Assembly: GCA_947497455.1 (NCBI GenBank)
Contig: CANMGU010000002.1
Location: 1,458,506-1,522,505, forward strand
Length of the DNA stretch: 64,000 nt
Direction of reading: 5' to 3'
Source: an uncultured Sphingomonadaceae bacterium
Lineage (GTDB): Bacteria > Pseudomonadota > Alphaproteobacteria > Sphingomonadales > Sphingomonadaceae
Position 1 is the stretch's first letter. Each line of letters starts with the position of its first letter. The notes below the pieces were generated by a model. It worked only from the letters and a program-made list of their open reading frames with translations, had not been told where the DNA came from and made no database searches. Shown piece by piece: positions 1 through 10,346 of this stretch. A program made the position numbers and the translations under genes.

Positions 1-2056
<2,056 letters not shown>

Positions 2057-2319
2057 GTATTTACTCCTTGATGGAACAGTGGATTGTCCCGATAGCTGAA
2101 AGCCTGTGAGGTCCGGTGTTACTCTGACCTTAACCTTTCGGCTTCTTTCTTAATCTATGCGCAACCCAAAAAACATCAAGGGCATATCCTAAGAACGGCA
2201 AGCATGCGGCCGAGGTTAAGCGTGTTTTCTGATCTCTTCTCCTAAACGGTTCAAGCCGGATCAAATTAAATCTGAATATTAAGAGATAGGGTTAACAAAT
2301 CCTTACCAAACACCAGTAT

Positions 2320-2520
2320 TTACGTCTTTTTAAACAGGCTGTCGGCGCTTGCACGATGTGAAACCGCAAAGCTCTTCTTGGCTTCACAGCGACTTATTTC
2401 GTTTTTCAGGGTCGAGATTCGTTTTTCCAGTTCGTCCACAGAAAAGGGATCCAGATCCTGTTTTACCAGCAGATTGAGCGGATCATTGGGATTGCGCGGC
2501 AGATCGTCGTCATCGTTCAT
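2320..2520 (-). CDS. DUF1192 domain-containing protein
   Basis: This 66-residue protein of unknown function has the typical DUF1192 layout: an acidic start (MNDDDDLPR), then LVKQDLDPFSVDELEKRI, a short predicted coiled coil (about residues 28-47) and a conserved C-terminal HRASADSLF motif. The family is small and mostly alphaproteobacterial. The charged heptad-like segment suggests an interaction partner rather than an enzyme. It lies upstream of clpA on the same strand, about 260 bp away, so a shared transcript is possible but not shown. Confidence 0.88.
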   Translation of the reverse strand: MNDDDDLPRNPNDPLNLLVKQDLDPFSVDELEKRISTLKNEISRCEAKKSFAVSHRASADSLFKKT

Positions 2521-2646
2521 GTAAAAATATCCTATCTTTTTGAGCCATCCGTTATCGTAATGTTGACCGGCGCGGGTTTGCTGTCAATAAGACCGACATA
2601 GAAAAACCTGTGCTATATGCGCGTTTTTGGGAGGCTTGGGGCAACC

Positions 2647-3657
2647 ATGACAATATCAGAGACATTGCAATCGGAAATGACGGCCATCGCGATCAGCGAA
2701 CCGGGCGGTCCAGATGTTCTGAAGCCGGAAACCGTGGCGGTGCCACAACCGGTAGCGGGTGAAGTTTTGATCAAGGTTGCCGCTGCCGGCGTGAACCGTC
2801 CCGATGTCGTCCAACGCAAAGGGCTCTATCCTGCGCCGCCAGGCGCATCTCCGCTGCCAGGGTTGGAAGTATCCGGAACGGTGGTTGCGCTTGGCCAAGG
2901 TGTAGGATCCGAATGGATGGGCCGCAAAATATGTGCGCTGACCAACGGCGGCGGCTACGCGGAATATTGCGTCGCTCCAGCCGGTCAATGTCTGCCCGTG
3001 CCCGATAGTTTGACAATGGAAGAAGCCGCTGCACTTCCCGAGACATTGTTCACAGTCTGGAGCAATCTTTTCAATCGTGGCTTTGCCCGGGAAGACGAAA
3101 CCGTTCTGGTACACGGTGGAACCAGCGGGATCGGCACCATGGCGATCATGCTGGGCAAACTATTTGGTCTGAAGGTAATCGTGACCTGTGGCTCCGATCA
3201 GAAATGTACCGCTGCCAAAAGCATAGGCGCAGATCATGCGATCAACTACAAGACACAGGATTTTGTTGAAGAAGTAGGAAAGATTACAGGCGGGCAAGGC
3301 GTTGAGGTCGTTCTCGATATGGTCGCCGGCGATTATGTCCCACGGAACCTCAATTGCCTGAAGGAAGACGGTCGCCATGTCACAATCGCGGTGCAGGGCG
3401 GAATGCAAGCGACGCTCAATATGGCTCAAATCATGATGAAGCGGCTGACTCTAACCGGATCAACTCTGCGCCCACAATCTGCGGATCGCAAGGCGTTGCT
3501 TGCTGATGAACTCTATCGCTATATCTGGCCAGATGTCGAAGCGGGCAAATTAAAACCCGTGATGGATGAAAGTTTTCCACTTGCTGAGGCGGCCAAGGCT
3601 CATGCACATATGGAAGCAGGTGACCATATTGGAAAAATCATCCTGACGGTCGATTAG
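2647..3657 (+). CDS. NAD(P)H-quinone oxidoreductase, zinc-independent MDR family
   Basis: A 336-residue medium-chain reductase of the PIG3/quinone oxidoreductase type, predicted to use NADPH to reduce quinones or other electrophilic carbonyls in the cytoplasm. The N-terminal GroES-like part contains AAAGVNRPDVVQRKG and the PGLEVSG segment. The Rossmann part carries HGGTSGIGTMA near residue 155. The structural and catalytic zinc cysteines of alcohol dehydrogenases are absent, which fits the zinc-free subfamily. ATG at 2647 is preferred over an in-frame codon at 2617 because family members begin shortly before the MTAIAI segment. The Nudix gene starts 3 nt after its stop, so the two are probably co-transcribed. 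Confidence 0.93.
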   Translation: MTISETLQSEMTAIAISEPGGPDVLKPETVAVPQPVAGEVLIKVAAAGVNRPDVVQRKGLYPAPPGASPLPGLEVSGTVVALGQGVGSEWMGRKICALTNGGGYAEYCVAPAGQCLPVPDSLTMEEAAALPETLFTVWSNLFNRGFAREDETVLVHGGTSGIGTMAIMLGKLFGLKVIVTCGSDQKCTAAKSIGADHAINYKTQDFVEEVGKITGGQGVEVVLDMVAGDYVPRNLNCLKEDGRHVTIAVQGGMQATLNMAQIMMKRLTLTGSTLRPQSADRKALLADELYRYIWPDVEAGKLKPVMDESFPLAEAAKAHAHMEAGDHIGKIILTVD

Positions 3658-3660
3658 CGC

Positions 3661-4089
3661 GTGGAAGATGCGATTGATTTTCACGGCGCAAAGGTCGCGC
3701 TGTTTGCGGACGATCAATTGCTTGTTTATCGCCGGGACAACAAACCTGATATTCCGTTCCCAGACATGTGGGATTTACCCGGAGGTGGCCGGGAGAACGA
3801 AGAAAGTGGTGCCGCTTGTGTCGCTAGGGAAACACACGAAGAATTTGGTATAAGCATCGATGCTGGGGCGCTTGAATTTGTCCAGCACTATGAAAACTGG
3901 CGAGGCGCAAGCAGCAAGCGTGCGCTGTTTTTTGTCGGTCAACTATCGCAAGAACAGGTGGCGGCCATAGTCTTTGGTGAGGAAGGGCAGCATTGGAAAA
4001 TGATGGCGGCTTCCGAATTTTTGGCAAGTAATCAGGCGGTACCACATTTGCAAGAACGTCTGCGCGATTATCTAGGCCAGACTGCCTAA
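3661..4089 (+). CDS. Nudix hydrolase
   Basis: A 142-residue protein with a complete Nudix box (G-x5-E-x7-RE-x-x-EE-x-G) at about residues 42-64; it reads GGRENEE, then RETHEEFGI after seven residues. Such enzymes cleave nucleoside diphosphates linked to another group, using metal bound by the box glutamates. The substrate cannot be read from the sequence. The start is a GTG only 3 nt after the quinone oxidoreductase stop and has no strong Shine-Dalgarno, which suggests translational coupling to that gene. Confidence 0.9.
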   Translation: MEDAIDFHGAKVALFADDQLLVYRRDNKPDIPFPDMWDLPGGGRENEESGAACVARETHEEFGISIDAGALEFVQHYENWRGASSKRALFFVGQLSQEQVAAIVFGEEGQHWKMMAASEFLASNQAVPHLQERLRDYLGQTA

Positions 4090-4102
4090 ACTCTCCCCTT
4101 TC

Positions 4103-4158
4103 TTGTAAATAAAAGGTCACAAAACGGGAATCATCCTGTCACAAAGGCTGGTTATAAG
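4103..4158 (+). promoter_or_regulatory. Candidate PhoB-type PHO box and -10 element upstream of plcP-agt
   Basis: Four 7-bp units at an 11-bp period are visible: TTGTAAA (4103), AGGTCAC (4114), CGGGAAT (4125) and CTGTCAC (4136). The last matches the PHO half-site CTGTCA(C/T) at all seven positions. It is followed after exactly 10 bp by TATAAG (4153-4158), the same spacing as between PHO box and -10 in the classical E. coli phoA promoter. The plcP start codon is 35 bp downstream of the -10. Read as an activator-dependent promoter; PhoB binding itself is inference. Confidence 0.6.
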
Positions 4159-4192
4159 CCGTTTCCATGGATGGTTTCCTTGGAGTGAAGTG

Positions 4193-5107
4193 ATGGCCAA
4201 ACAATTTCCACCTATCACGGGTTCGGATATCCCGCTGCTCGACGTGGACCGTTATGAAGCGAGGCTAACCCGACAGCCGCGTGTCAACCCGATGGACCGG
4301 ACGCATTATCGAACGATCTGGATATCCGACATTCATCTTGGAACACGTGGCTGCAATGCCGATATGCTGATCGACTTTTTGGATCACGTGGACAGCGATA
4401 CGCTCTATCTGGTGGGGGACATTATTGATGGCTGGCGCTTGAAAAGAAAATTTTACTGGCCGGACGGGCATAATGATATCATCTGGCGAATATTGAAACG
4501 CGCCAAACGGGATACCAGAATCGTCTATATTCCCGGCAATCACGACGAGATGTTTCGGCAGTTTACCGGTCTTAACTTTGGTGGTGTCGAGATCCGACGC
4601 TCTGCGATCCACGAAACAGCGGATGGCCGGCGCCTATTGGTGTTGCACGGAGACGAGTTTGACGCAGTGATGCTGGCCCATCGATGGCTCGCTTTCATCG
4701 GCGACATGGCTTATACCTTGCTGATGCGGCTCAACTGGTTGGTAAACACGGTGCGAGGCCGCATGGGACTGCCTTATTGGTCGCTGTCCAAAGTCGCCAA
4801 GCACAAAGTTAAAAATGCTGTAGAATTTATCGGGCGATTTGAAGAGCTGGTCGCAAAAGCCGCAGGCAATCGGGGCGTTGACGGTGTTGTCTGTGGTCAT
4901 ATCCACACCGCCGAGATGCGCGAAATCAACGGCATCGAATATTATAATGATGGCGATTGGGTAGAAGGATGTACTGCGCTGGTGGAATGCGATGACGGGA
5001 CGATGGAGATTTTGCATTGGACCGACGAGATCGCAGCGCGAGAAGCGCGAAACCATCAATCGGTAGCGCTGGAGACGGTGAAGGGTGATCTGGAGCAAGT
5101 CGCATGA
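4193..5107 (+). CDS. plcP: PlcP-like calcineurin-family phosphodiesterase (phospholipase C type; often annotated LpxH-like)
   Basis: A 304-residue metallophosphoesterase with the full binuclear-metal set: DIHLG at 46-50, GDIIDG at 75-80, GNHDE at 115-119, HGDEFD near 154 and GHIHT near 240. Automatic annotation usually calls this family UDP-2,3-diacylglucosamine diphosphatase. The pattern, including SDIHLGTRGC and HETADGRR, instead fits PlcP of Sinorhizobium meliloti, which removes phospholipid headgroups to give diacylglycerol during phosphate starvation. Alphaproteobacteria normally use LpxI, not LpxH, in lipid A synthesis. ATG 4193 is preferred to GTG 4190 because GGAG lies 7 nt upstream of it. 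The next gene starts inside its stop codon and encodes a glycosyltransferase, the plcP-agt arrangement. A PHO-box-like site precedes it. Confidence 0.8.
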   Translation: MAKQFPPITGSDIPLLDVDRYEARLTRQPRVNPMDRTHYRTIWISDIHLGTRGCNADMLIDFLDHVDSDTLYLVGDIIDGWRLKRKFYWPDGHNDIIWRILKRAKRDTRIVYIPGNHDEMFRQFTGLNFGGVEIRRSAIHETADGRRLLVLHGDEFDAVMLAHRWLAFIGDMAYTLLMRLNWLVNTVRGRMGLPYWSLSKVAKHKVKNAVEFIGRFEELVAKAAGNRGVDGVVCGHIHTAEMREINGIEYYNDGDWVEGCTALVECDDGTMEILHWTDEIAAREARNHQSVALETVKGDLEQVA

Positions 5108-6168
5108 AAATCGCGTTGGTCACAGATGCCTGGCATCCTCAGGTCAACGGTGTGGTGCGAACCCTGGAAACGGTTACGAGCATATTGCGGGGTTGGGGGC
5201 ATGAGTTGCTAATCATCTCACCGGACCAATATCCTTCCCTGGCGGCGCCCAGCTACCCTGAAATTCGGCTCGCATTAACACGAGCCCGGAGTGTTGGCAG
5301 GCGCATTGCGGATTTTGCTCCTGATGCCATCCATTTGGCGACCGAAGGACCGCTATGCCTGTCTGCCCGGCGATGGTGCCGACGCAATAAACGCCCATTT
5401 ACAACCGCTTACCATACGCAATTCCCAGAATATCTTGCAAAGAGAACCCATTTGTCACCACGGATTTTCTGGCACTATATCCGTTGGTTTCATCGGGCAT
5501 CGCAAGCGATCATGGTGTCAACTGACAGTGTTCGGCAGCAATTGATCACAGAGCGTCTGCCGCAAGTCCATCATTGGAGCCGCGGTGTTGATCTTGATAA
5601 TTTTTCTCCTGATACACCGGCTCCGGAGCTATTTGACGGTTTGACGCGCCCTATCCAACTATATGTGGGCCGGGTTGCAGTGGAAAAAAATATCGAAGCG
5701 TTTTTAGACACAGATCGACCTGGCAGCAAAGTCGTGGTCGGCGACGGGCCAGCGCTTGATTCCCTGAAAACTCAATATCCTGAGGTTTGTTTTTTGGGCC
5801 GCAAGAGTGGGCGGGCCTTAGCTGGTTGCTATGCCGGCGCCGATGTTTTTGTTTTCCCAAGCAAAACCGATACATTTGGATTGGTGCTCATTGAAGCAAT
5901 GGCCTGCGGGACCCCGGTCGCGGCTTTTCCGGTGACCGGACCGATTGATATATTGACCGAAAGAAGTGGCGCGATGAGCGATGACTTGAATCTTGCTATT
6001 GATGCAGCGCTGCGTTTGCACCCCGAAGCTTGTTTGAGACGCGCTTCCCAATTCAGCTGGCAAGTAAGCGCCCGTCAGTTTGTCGACGGCTTGGTACCAA
6101 TGAAGCGTCAGCAGACTGCTCATTTGTCCCGCCGCTTCATTGCCAAGGCCATTATGGCAAGGACCTAA
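5104..6168 (+). CDS. agt: Agt-like GT4 glycosyltransferase (diacylglycerol glycosyltransferase candidate)
   Basis: A 354-residue GT-B fold transferase with the N-terminal WHPQVNGVVRTL motif, an AYHTQFPEY acceptor-side segment, a YVGRVAVEKNIEAFL nucleotide-sugar region and the EAMACGTPVAAFPVTGP donor-binding motif. By context it would glycosylate the diacylglycerol released by PlcP to make a phosphorus-free glycolipid at the inner membrane. That function is inferred from the operon. It overlaps plcP by 4 bp (ATGA), so the two are translationally coupled. The strong terminator at 6254 ends the unit. An alternative is a generic GT4 enzyme of polysaccharide synthesis. Confidence 0.8.
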   Translation: MKIALVTDAWHPQVNGVVRTLETVTSILRGWGHELLIISPDQYPSLAAPSYPEIRLALTRARSVGRRIADFAPDAIHLATEGPLCLSARRWCRRNKRPFTTAYHTQFPEYLAKRTHLSPRIFWHYIRWFHRASQAIMVSTDSVRQQLITERLPQVHHWSRGVDLDNFSPDTPAPELFDGLTRPIQLYVGRVAVEKNIEAFLDTDRPGSKVVVGDGPALDSLKTQYPEVCFLGRKSGRALAGCYAGADVFVFPSKTDTFGLVLIEAMACGTPVAAFPVTGPIDILTERSGAMSDDLNLAIDAALRLHPEACLRRASQFSWQVSARQFVDGLVPMKRQQTAHLSRRFIAKAIMART

Positions 6169-6253
6169 ACTCGAAAAACTGGATAATTGGACCATCACTC
6201 GAGCAAATATCTTGCCGACTCTTCAGATTTCGCCTACATGGACCCTAACAACA

Positions 6254-6286
6254 GGCCGCTCCCGCAAGGGGCGGCCCTTATTTTTT
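6254..6286 (+). terminator. Intrinsic terminator after agt, just before trcR
   Basis: GGCCGCTCC (6254-6262) pairs with GGGGCGGCC (6268-6276) around a 5-nt loop, followed by CTTA and six Ts. It ends only 17 nt before the trcR start codon and 4 nt before its ribosome binding site. A trcR promoter upstream of the hairpin would therefore have to read through it. Confidence 0.85.
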
Positions 6287-6302
6287 GAAAGAGGAGGCCA
6301 AC

Positions 6303-7016
6303 GTGGCCCAAGATAATCCTACACCGCTCATGCCTCATGCAACCGCAAGCTGGCTGGTTGATAATACCGGATTGAGTTTTGAGCAAATTGCTGAATTTTG
6401 TGGTATTCACATTCTTGAGGTAAATGCGATGGCTGATGATCTCGCCGGAGCAAAATATACCGGACGGGACCCAGTGCAAGCGCATGAGCTGACCAATGAG
6501 GAAATCGCGAAGGCCGAAGCAGATCCAGAATATAGGATGAAGCTGCAAAAAGGCCCCGATCAAGTGCGCCGGACCAAAGGTCCGCGTTATACGCCGGTCT
6601 CCAAGCGTCAGGACAAGCCCGACGGGATTGCCTGGTTGCTGCGCAACCATCCAGAGATTTCTGATGCACAAGTTAGCAAGCTGATCGGTACAACCCGTAC
6701 TACGATCAATGCGATCCGTGACCGCGAACATTGGAACATTGCCAATATTGTTCCGAAAGATCCTGTGACGCTTGGTCTTTGTTCACAGCGAGAACTGGAT
6801 GCCGTTGTGGCTAAGGCCGCGAAGAAGGCTGGTATCGAACCGGAAGTGCCCGAAGACAAGAAACTCGGTGGAGACAAGGAAGCTCTTATCGCCGAACTGC
6901 ATGAAGAACGCGCGCAAGCCGAGCGTGATGCAGAAGCGGCGCTTGCCGCTGAGTCTGGCGAGGAAGAGATTGCAGCCGAGGACCTTACAGCAGAGACGTT
7001 GTTCAAAGACAGCTGA
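6303..7016 (+). CDS. trcR: Cell cycle transcriptional regulator TrcR (DUF1013)
   Basis: A 237-residue DUF1013 protein, an alphaproteobacterial family known as the transcriptional regulator TrcR. The N-terminus holds the signature PHATASWLVDNTGLSFEQIA, with a first helix-turn-helix at about residues 14-40. A second HTH-like stretch follows at about 107-140 (WLLRNHPEISDAQVSKLIG). The C-terminal tail is acidic and Ala/Glu-rich, probably disordered or coiled. The start is GTG 6303, chosen because a strong GAGGAGG lies 5 nt upstream; earlier in-frame codons overlap that site. The gene is monocistronic, with a terminator directly upstream. Target genes cannot be inferred here. Confidence 0.9.
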   Translation: MAQDNPTPLMPHATASWLVDNTGLSFEQIAEFCGIHILEVNAMADDLAGAKYTGRDPVQAHELTNEEIAKAEADPEYRMKLQKGPDQVRRTKGPRYTPVSKRQDKPDGIAWLLRNHPEISDAQVSKLIGTTRTTINAIRDREHWNIANIVPKDPVTLGLCSQRELDAVVAKAAKKAGIEPEVPEDKKLGGDKEALIAELHEERAQAERDAEAALAAESGEEEIAAEDLTAETLFKDS

Positions 7017-7122
7017 TCAGTGGTTCGTCACACGATTTTTGTCGTGTCGCCCAAACGTTGTAATTTAATCGAGCAATTAAATCTGGTTGCACCGGTTTGC
7101 CGCCTGTGTCTATGGTCAGACT

Positions 7123-8238
7123 ATGGATGCAAGAACAAAACCACCGGCTTATGATGTAACGCTGGCCGACCACGGCTTTGATCCTATCGAAGCGGAAGGA
7201 CTTACCTATCCGCTGGGTGACTATGAACCCAAATATGGCGAATATTTTGAGTTGATGCCCGGTATCGGCTGGACCCGGACACCGGTACCTGGACCATTGG
7301 GCCATATCAATAACTGGGTATTGGATGATGTGCATCCGGATGGCAGCGCGGGTTTTGCAATTGTCGATACTGGCCTGTTTCTTCCGGGGGTTATAGAATC
7401 CTGGAAAAGCCTGTTCGAGACAGGTCTTAACGGCAAAACCGCGACAAAAATTGTTGTTACGCATTTCCACCCAGATCATGTTGGTTGTGCCGGTTGGCTC
7501 GCCAACCGCTTCAAGGCGCCAGTGCATATGAATCGCACAGAATGGCTATTGGCGCGCATGCTGACTGCAGACGTCAGCGCCGATGTGCCGCAGGAAGCGA
7601 TTGACGAATGGCGTTTTGCGGGTTGGGACGAAGACCTGATCAAGGAAAAATGTGAAGGCGGTTGGGGCCGCTTCGCCCGTGCTGTTTCAAGCCTGCCAGT
7701 CGGCCATATCCGGATGGATGAGGGCGACAGCCTAGCGATTGGCGCCAATGACTGGCGCGTAATGATTGGTCGCGGCCATACACCGGAGCATGCGTGCCTG
7801 ATTGATGATAAGAACCAGGTAATGATTTCCGGCGACCAGATATTGCCGCGGATCACATCGAATATTTCAGTAATGTTGAGCGAGCCGACAGCTGATCCTC
7901 TGGGCGAGTGGCTTGCCAGCATCGACCGGTTTCGGGCTGAGATTGATCCTGATTTGCTTGTCCTTCCTGCACATGGCCGCCCATTTAAGGGAGCGCATCA
8001 GAGATTGGATACCCTTGCGCTACGCCATAATGAGGCGCTGGACGACCTTGCAGGCGCGCTTACTGAAAAACCGATGCGGGTGGTGGACAGCTTCCCGCTG
8101 TTGTTTTCTCGACCAATTGGCAGTGATGTCATCGGCATGGCGACCGGAGAGGCCATGGCGACTCTTCGCCACCTAGAGTATACTGGGCGGGCTGTGCACG
8201 AGATGAAAGAAGGAACCGCTTGGTATAGCGCGGTTTGA
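7123..8238 (+). CDS. MBL-fold metallo-hydrolase
   Basis: A 371-residue cytoplasmic protein with the metallo-beta-lactamase metal motif THFHPDHVG near residues 112-120, a further GRGHTPEH histidine near 223 and GDQILPRI carrying the bridging aspartate. The C-terminal part ends with a helical region typical of thiolesterase/glyoxalase-II-like MBL proteins with an extra domain. The substrate is unknown; hydrolysis of a thioester or ester is the family expectation. The start at ATG 7123 is chosen over an upstream in-frame codon at 7087, which lacks a ribosome binding site. Its stop codon lies inside the FixK-like box that precedes hemN. Confidence 0.88.
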   Translation: MDARTKPPAYDVTLADHGFDPIEAEGLTYPLGDYEPKYGEYFELMPGIGWTRTPVPGPLGHINNWVLDDVHPDGSAGFAIVDTGLFLPGVIESWKSLFETGLNGKTATKIVVTHFHPDHVGCAGWLANRFKAPVHMNRTEWLLARMLTADVSADVPQEAIDEWRFAGWDEDLIKEKCEGGWGRFARAVSSLPVGHIRMDEGDSLAIGANDWRVMIGRGHTPEHACLIDDKNQVMISGDQILPRITSNISVMLSEPTADPLGEWLASIDRFRAEIDPDLLVLPAHGRPFKGAHQRLDTLALRHNEALDDLAGALTEKPMRVVDSFPLLFSRPIGSDVIGMATGEAMATLRHLEYTGRAVHEMKEGTAWYSAV

Positions 8239-8248
8239 TCTAGCGCAA
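8235..8248 (+). promoter_or_regulatory. Candidate FixK/FnrL (FNR-family) box upstream of hemN
   Basis: TTGATCTAGCGCAA fits the alphaproteobacterial FixK/FnrL pattern TTG(A/C)-N6-(T/G)CAA exactly. It lies 36 bp before the hemN start and overlaps the stop codon of the MBL gene. HemN works under low oxygen, so FNR-family control is plausible. Binding is inferred. Confidence 0.5.
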
Positions 8249-8283
8249 AGACGACCTGATTCTTTTCCCATAGGTCTCTCGCT

Positions 8284-9606
8284 ATGTGGAAATATTATCC
8301 CGAATTGCTAGAACGCCCGGTGCCGCGCTACACCAGCTATCCAACAGCCGCTGACTTCGACAATGACGTCGGCGCGGCTGAACTGGAAGAGGCATTGGGG
8401 CAGGTCAAGCTGTGCGATGACATCTCGCTCTATGTCCATATTCCCTATTGCGACCAGATCTGCTGGTATTGCGGCTGTAACACGGGAAGAGCAAATCGTA
8501 CGCAACGTTTGAACGCTTACATGACAGCGCTGTTCGGTGAAATTGAGCTGGTGGCTCGCGATCTTGGTCAATGTGGCCGGGTTAAGCGGATTGCCTTTGG
8601 CGGCGGCAGTCCCAATGCGATTAGTGCTCATGATTTTGCGGCGCTTGTGGACCATCTGTCTGATGCGTTCCATCTTGCTGATCCGGTACAGTCTATTGAG
8701 TTGGATCCAAGGAGTTTCACGCCTGAATGGCGCGATGTCATTGCGGCGATACAAATTGGTAATGTCAGTCTGGGTGTGCAGAGCTTTGATCCCGCGGTGC
8801 AGGCCGCTATTGGGCGGGTGCAGCCGCTTGATATGGTCAGCGATATGGTTGACGATCTGCGTGGTGCAGGGGTCTCATCCCTGAATTTTGACCTGATGTA
8901 TGGGTTGCCCGGGCAAACCGTGGAGACATTGATCGAAACACTGGAAGCAAGCTTGGCGCTGAAGCCTGATCGCATCGCCTTATTTGGATATGCCCATATC
9001 CCGACGCTGATCCCGCGTCAGCGACGGATTGATGATAGTATTTTGCCAGATGCCAAACAGCGTTTTGATATGGCAGCCACCGGATATAATTTTTTGATTG
9101 ATGCCGGTTATCAAGCCATTGGTTTTGATCATTTTGCACTGCCAACTGATCCTTTGGGCCGGGCAGGACTGAACCGTGCGGTTCGCCGGAATTTTCAGGG
9201 TTTTACGGATGATCAAAGTGATATTCTGATTGGTCTCGGAGCATCCGCGATCAGTGAATTTCCTGGTTACATCATTCAGAACGAGAAGAATTCCGGTCGG
9301 TATAGGGCTTTAATTGACCAAAACCAGTTGGCTGCTGTTAGCGGTGTTAAGCGCAGCATGAGCAATCAAGTCCATGGCGCGATAATTGAAGAGATATTGG
9401 CAAATGGAGAGGCTGATTTGACGCCGCTTGGTCCCGTATCAGGCCAGGCAGAGAGCTTGGCTCCCTATATTAATCGCGGATTGGTTGAGATTGTTGATCA
9501 GCGCGTTCACCTGCATGAATCGGCGAAACCTTATGCGAGAACTATTGCCGCAGCATTTGATGAGATTCGAAAAGCGAGCACGGGCACATTCAGTCAAGCA
9601 ATTTGA
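8284..9606 (+). CDS. hemN: Oxygen-independent coproporphyrinogen III oxidase
   Basis: A 440-residue radical-SAM enzyme that converts coproporphyrinogen III to protoporphyrinogen IX without oxygen in haem synthesis. The N-terminal VPRYTSYPTA motif is typical of true HemN rather than HemW. The cluster motif CDQICWYC (Cys56, Cys60, Cys63) binds the 4Fe-4S cluster, with the extra GCN after it. GGGSPNA and the SLGVQSFD stretch line the SAM site. A C-terminal HemN domain with NMYGLPGQT-like and GIGASAIS-like segments follows. The ATG at 8284 is the only reasonable start. A FixK/FnrL-like box upstream suggests induction at low oxygen. Confidence 0.95.
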   Translation: MWKYYPELLERPVPRYTSYPTAADFDNDVGAAELEEALGQVKLCDDISLYVHIPYCDQICWYCGCNTGRANRTQRLNAYMTALFGEIELVARDLGQCGRVKRIAFGGGSPNAISAHDFAALVDHLSDAFHLADPVQSIELDPRSFTPEWRDVIAAIQIGNVSLGVQSFDPAVQAAIGRVQPLDMVSDMVDDLRGAGVSSLNFDLMYGLPGQTVETLIETLEASLALKPDRIALFGYAHIPTLIPRQRRIDDSILPDAKQRFDMAATGYNFLIDAGYQAIGFDHFALPTDPLGRAGLNRAVRRNFQGFTDDQSDILIGLGASAISEFPGYIIQNEKNSGRYRALIDQNQLAAVSGVKRSMSNQVHGAIIEEILANGEADLTPLGPVSGQAESLAPYINRGLVEIVDQRVHLHESAKPYARTIAAAFDEIRKASTGTFSQAI

Positions 9607-9749
9607 TTATCTGCTGATGGATTATGTTGACGCTAGTGGTTTCAATTGATCGATATTGTGGTTCAGATTGTCGTTTAGTGGTTGAGAAGCAATGCAATCG
9701 ACCTAGGATTTTTGGTAAGGGCAGGATCAATTGGCGGAAGCCGGTTAGG

Positions 9750-10346
9750 ATGGCTCAGATGTACAAAAGACAGCAAAAGCTGGCACCTAAGAATGGTATT
9801 TTTCTGGTTTTGATATCGCTGTTGCTGACGGCCTGCGCATCTTCCGGTGCGTTCCCGGTGGAAACGGCTGAGCAGCCCGATATCAAGCAAGCTTATCAAC
9901 TGCGAGCCGGGGAAACGATTCAAGTCTCCACCTTTGGCGAGGACACTCTGACCGGAGAGTTTAACATTGGTGCCAATGGCATTTTGTCTTTTCCATTAGT
10001 GGGAAATATACAAGCGGCAGGGCTTTCTCCGGCTGATCTTGGAGTGAACATCGCAGCGGCTCTGGCCGACGGTTATGTGCTCAACCCACAGGTCAATGTG
10101 GAAGTTAAAAACTATCGACCCGTTTACATATTGGGTGAAGTAAATAAGCCGGGCGAATATCCCTATATTCCCGATATGACAGTTCTGGCAGTCATCGCAA
10201 AAGCAGACGGTTTCACTTACCGTGCGCAGCAGAAGATCATATTCCTCAAGCGATCAGATCAGCCTCGGGAAGTGAGAATCCGGTTGGGCAGTAACACCCG
10301 CATTTATCCAGGTGATACCATTCGCATTACGGAGCGCTTTTTTTAG
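9750..10346 (+). CDS. Polysaccharide export lipoprotein, GumB/short Wza type
   Basis: A 198-residue outer-membrane export protein of the Poly_export/SLBB family. The N-terminus has a lipoprotein signal with lipobox LLTAC (Cys29). The Poly_export domain follows (YQLRAGETIQVSTFGEDTLTGEFNIGANG), then one SLBB-like domain with PVYILGEVNKPGEYPY. It lacks the extra repeats and C-terminal transmembrane helix of full-length Wza, so it resembles Xanthomonas GumB or the sphingan export proteins. It opens the exopolysaccharide cluster. ATG 9750 and ATG 9759 are both plausible starts; both precede the signal peptide. Its stop overlaps by 4 bp with the converging acetyltransferase gene. Confidence 0.88.
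   Translation: MAQMYKRQQKLAPKNGIFLVLISLLLTACASSGAFPVETAEQPDIKQAYQLRAGETIQVSTFGEDTLTGEFNIGANGILSFPLVGNIQAAGLSPADLGVNIAAALADGYVLNPQVNVEVKNYRPVYILGEVNKPGEYPYIPDMTVLAVIAKADGFTYRAQQKIIFLKRSDQPREVRIRLGSNTRIYPGDTIRITERFF

Noticed and set aside
4193..5107. Assignment as LpxH of lipid A synthesis
   Set aside because: The usual automatic name is LpxH-like, but alphaproteobacteria normally use LpxI, and the coupling to a GT4 gene plus the PHO-like promoter fit PlcP better. Kept as the alternative in the entry.
9607..9749. Palindromic TCAATTGA and GATCAATTG pieces before the GumB-like gene
   Set aside because: Short AT-rich palindromes are expected by chance, and no spacing or core element supports an operator.
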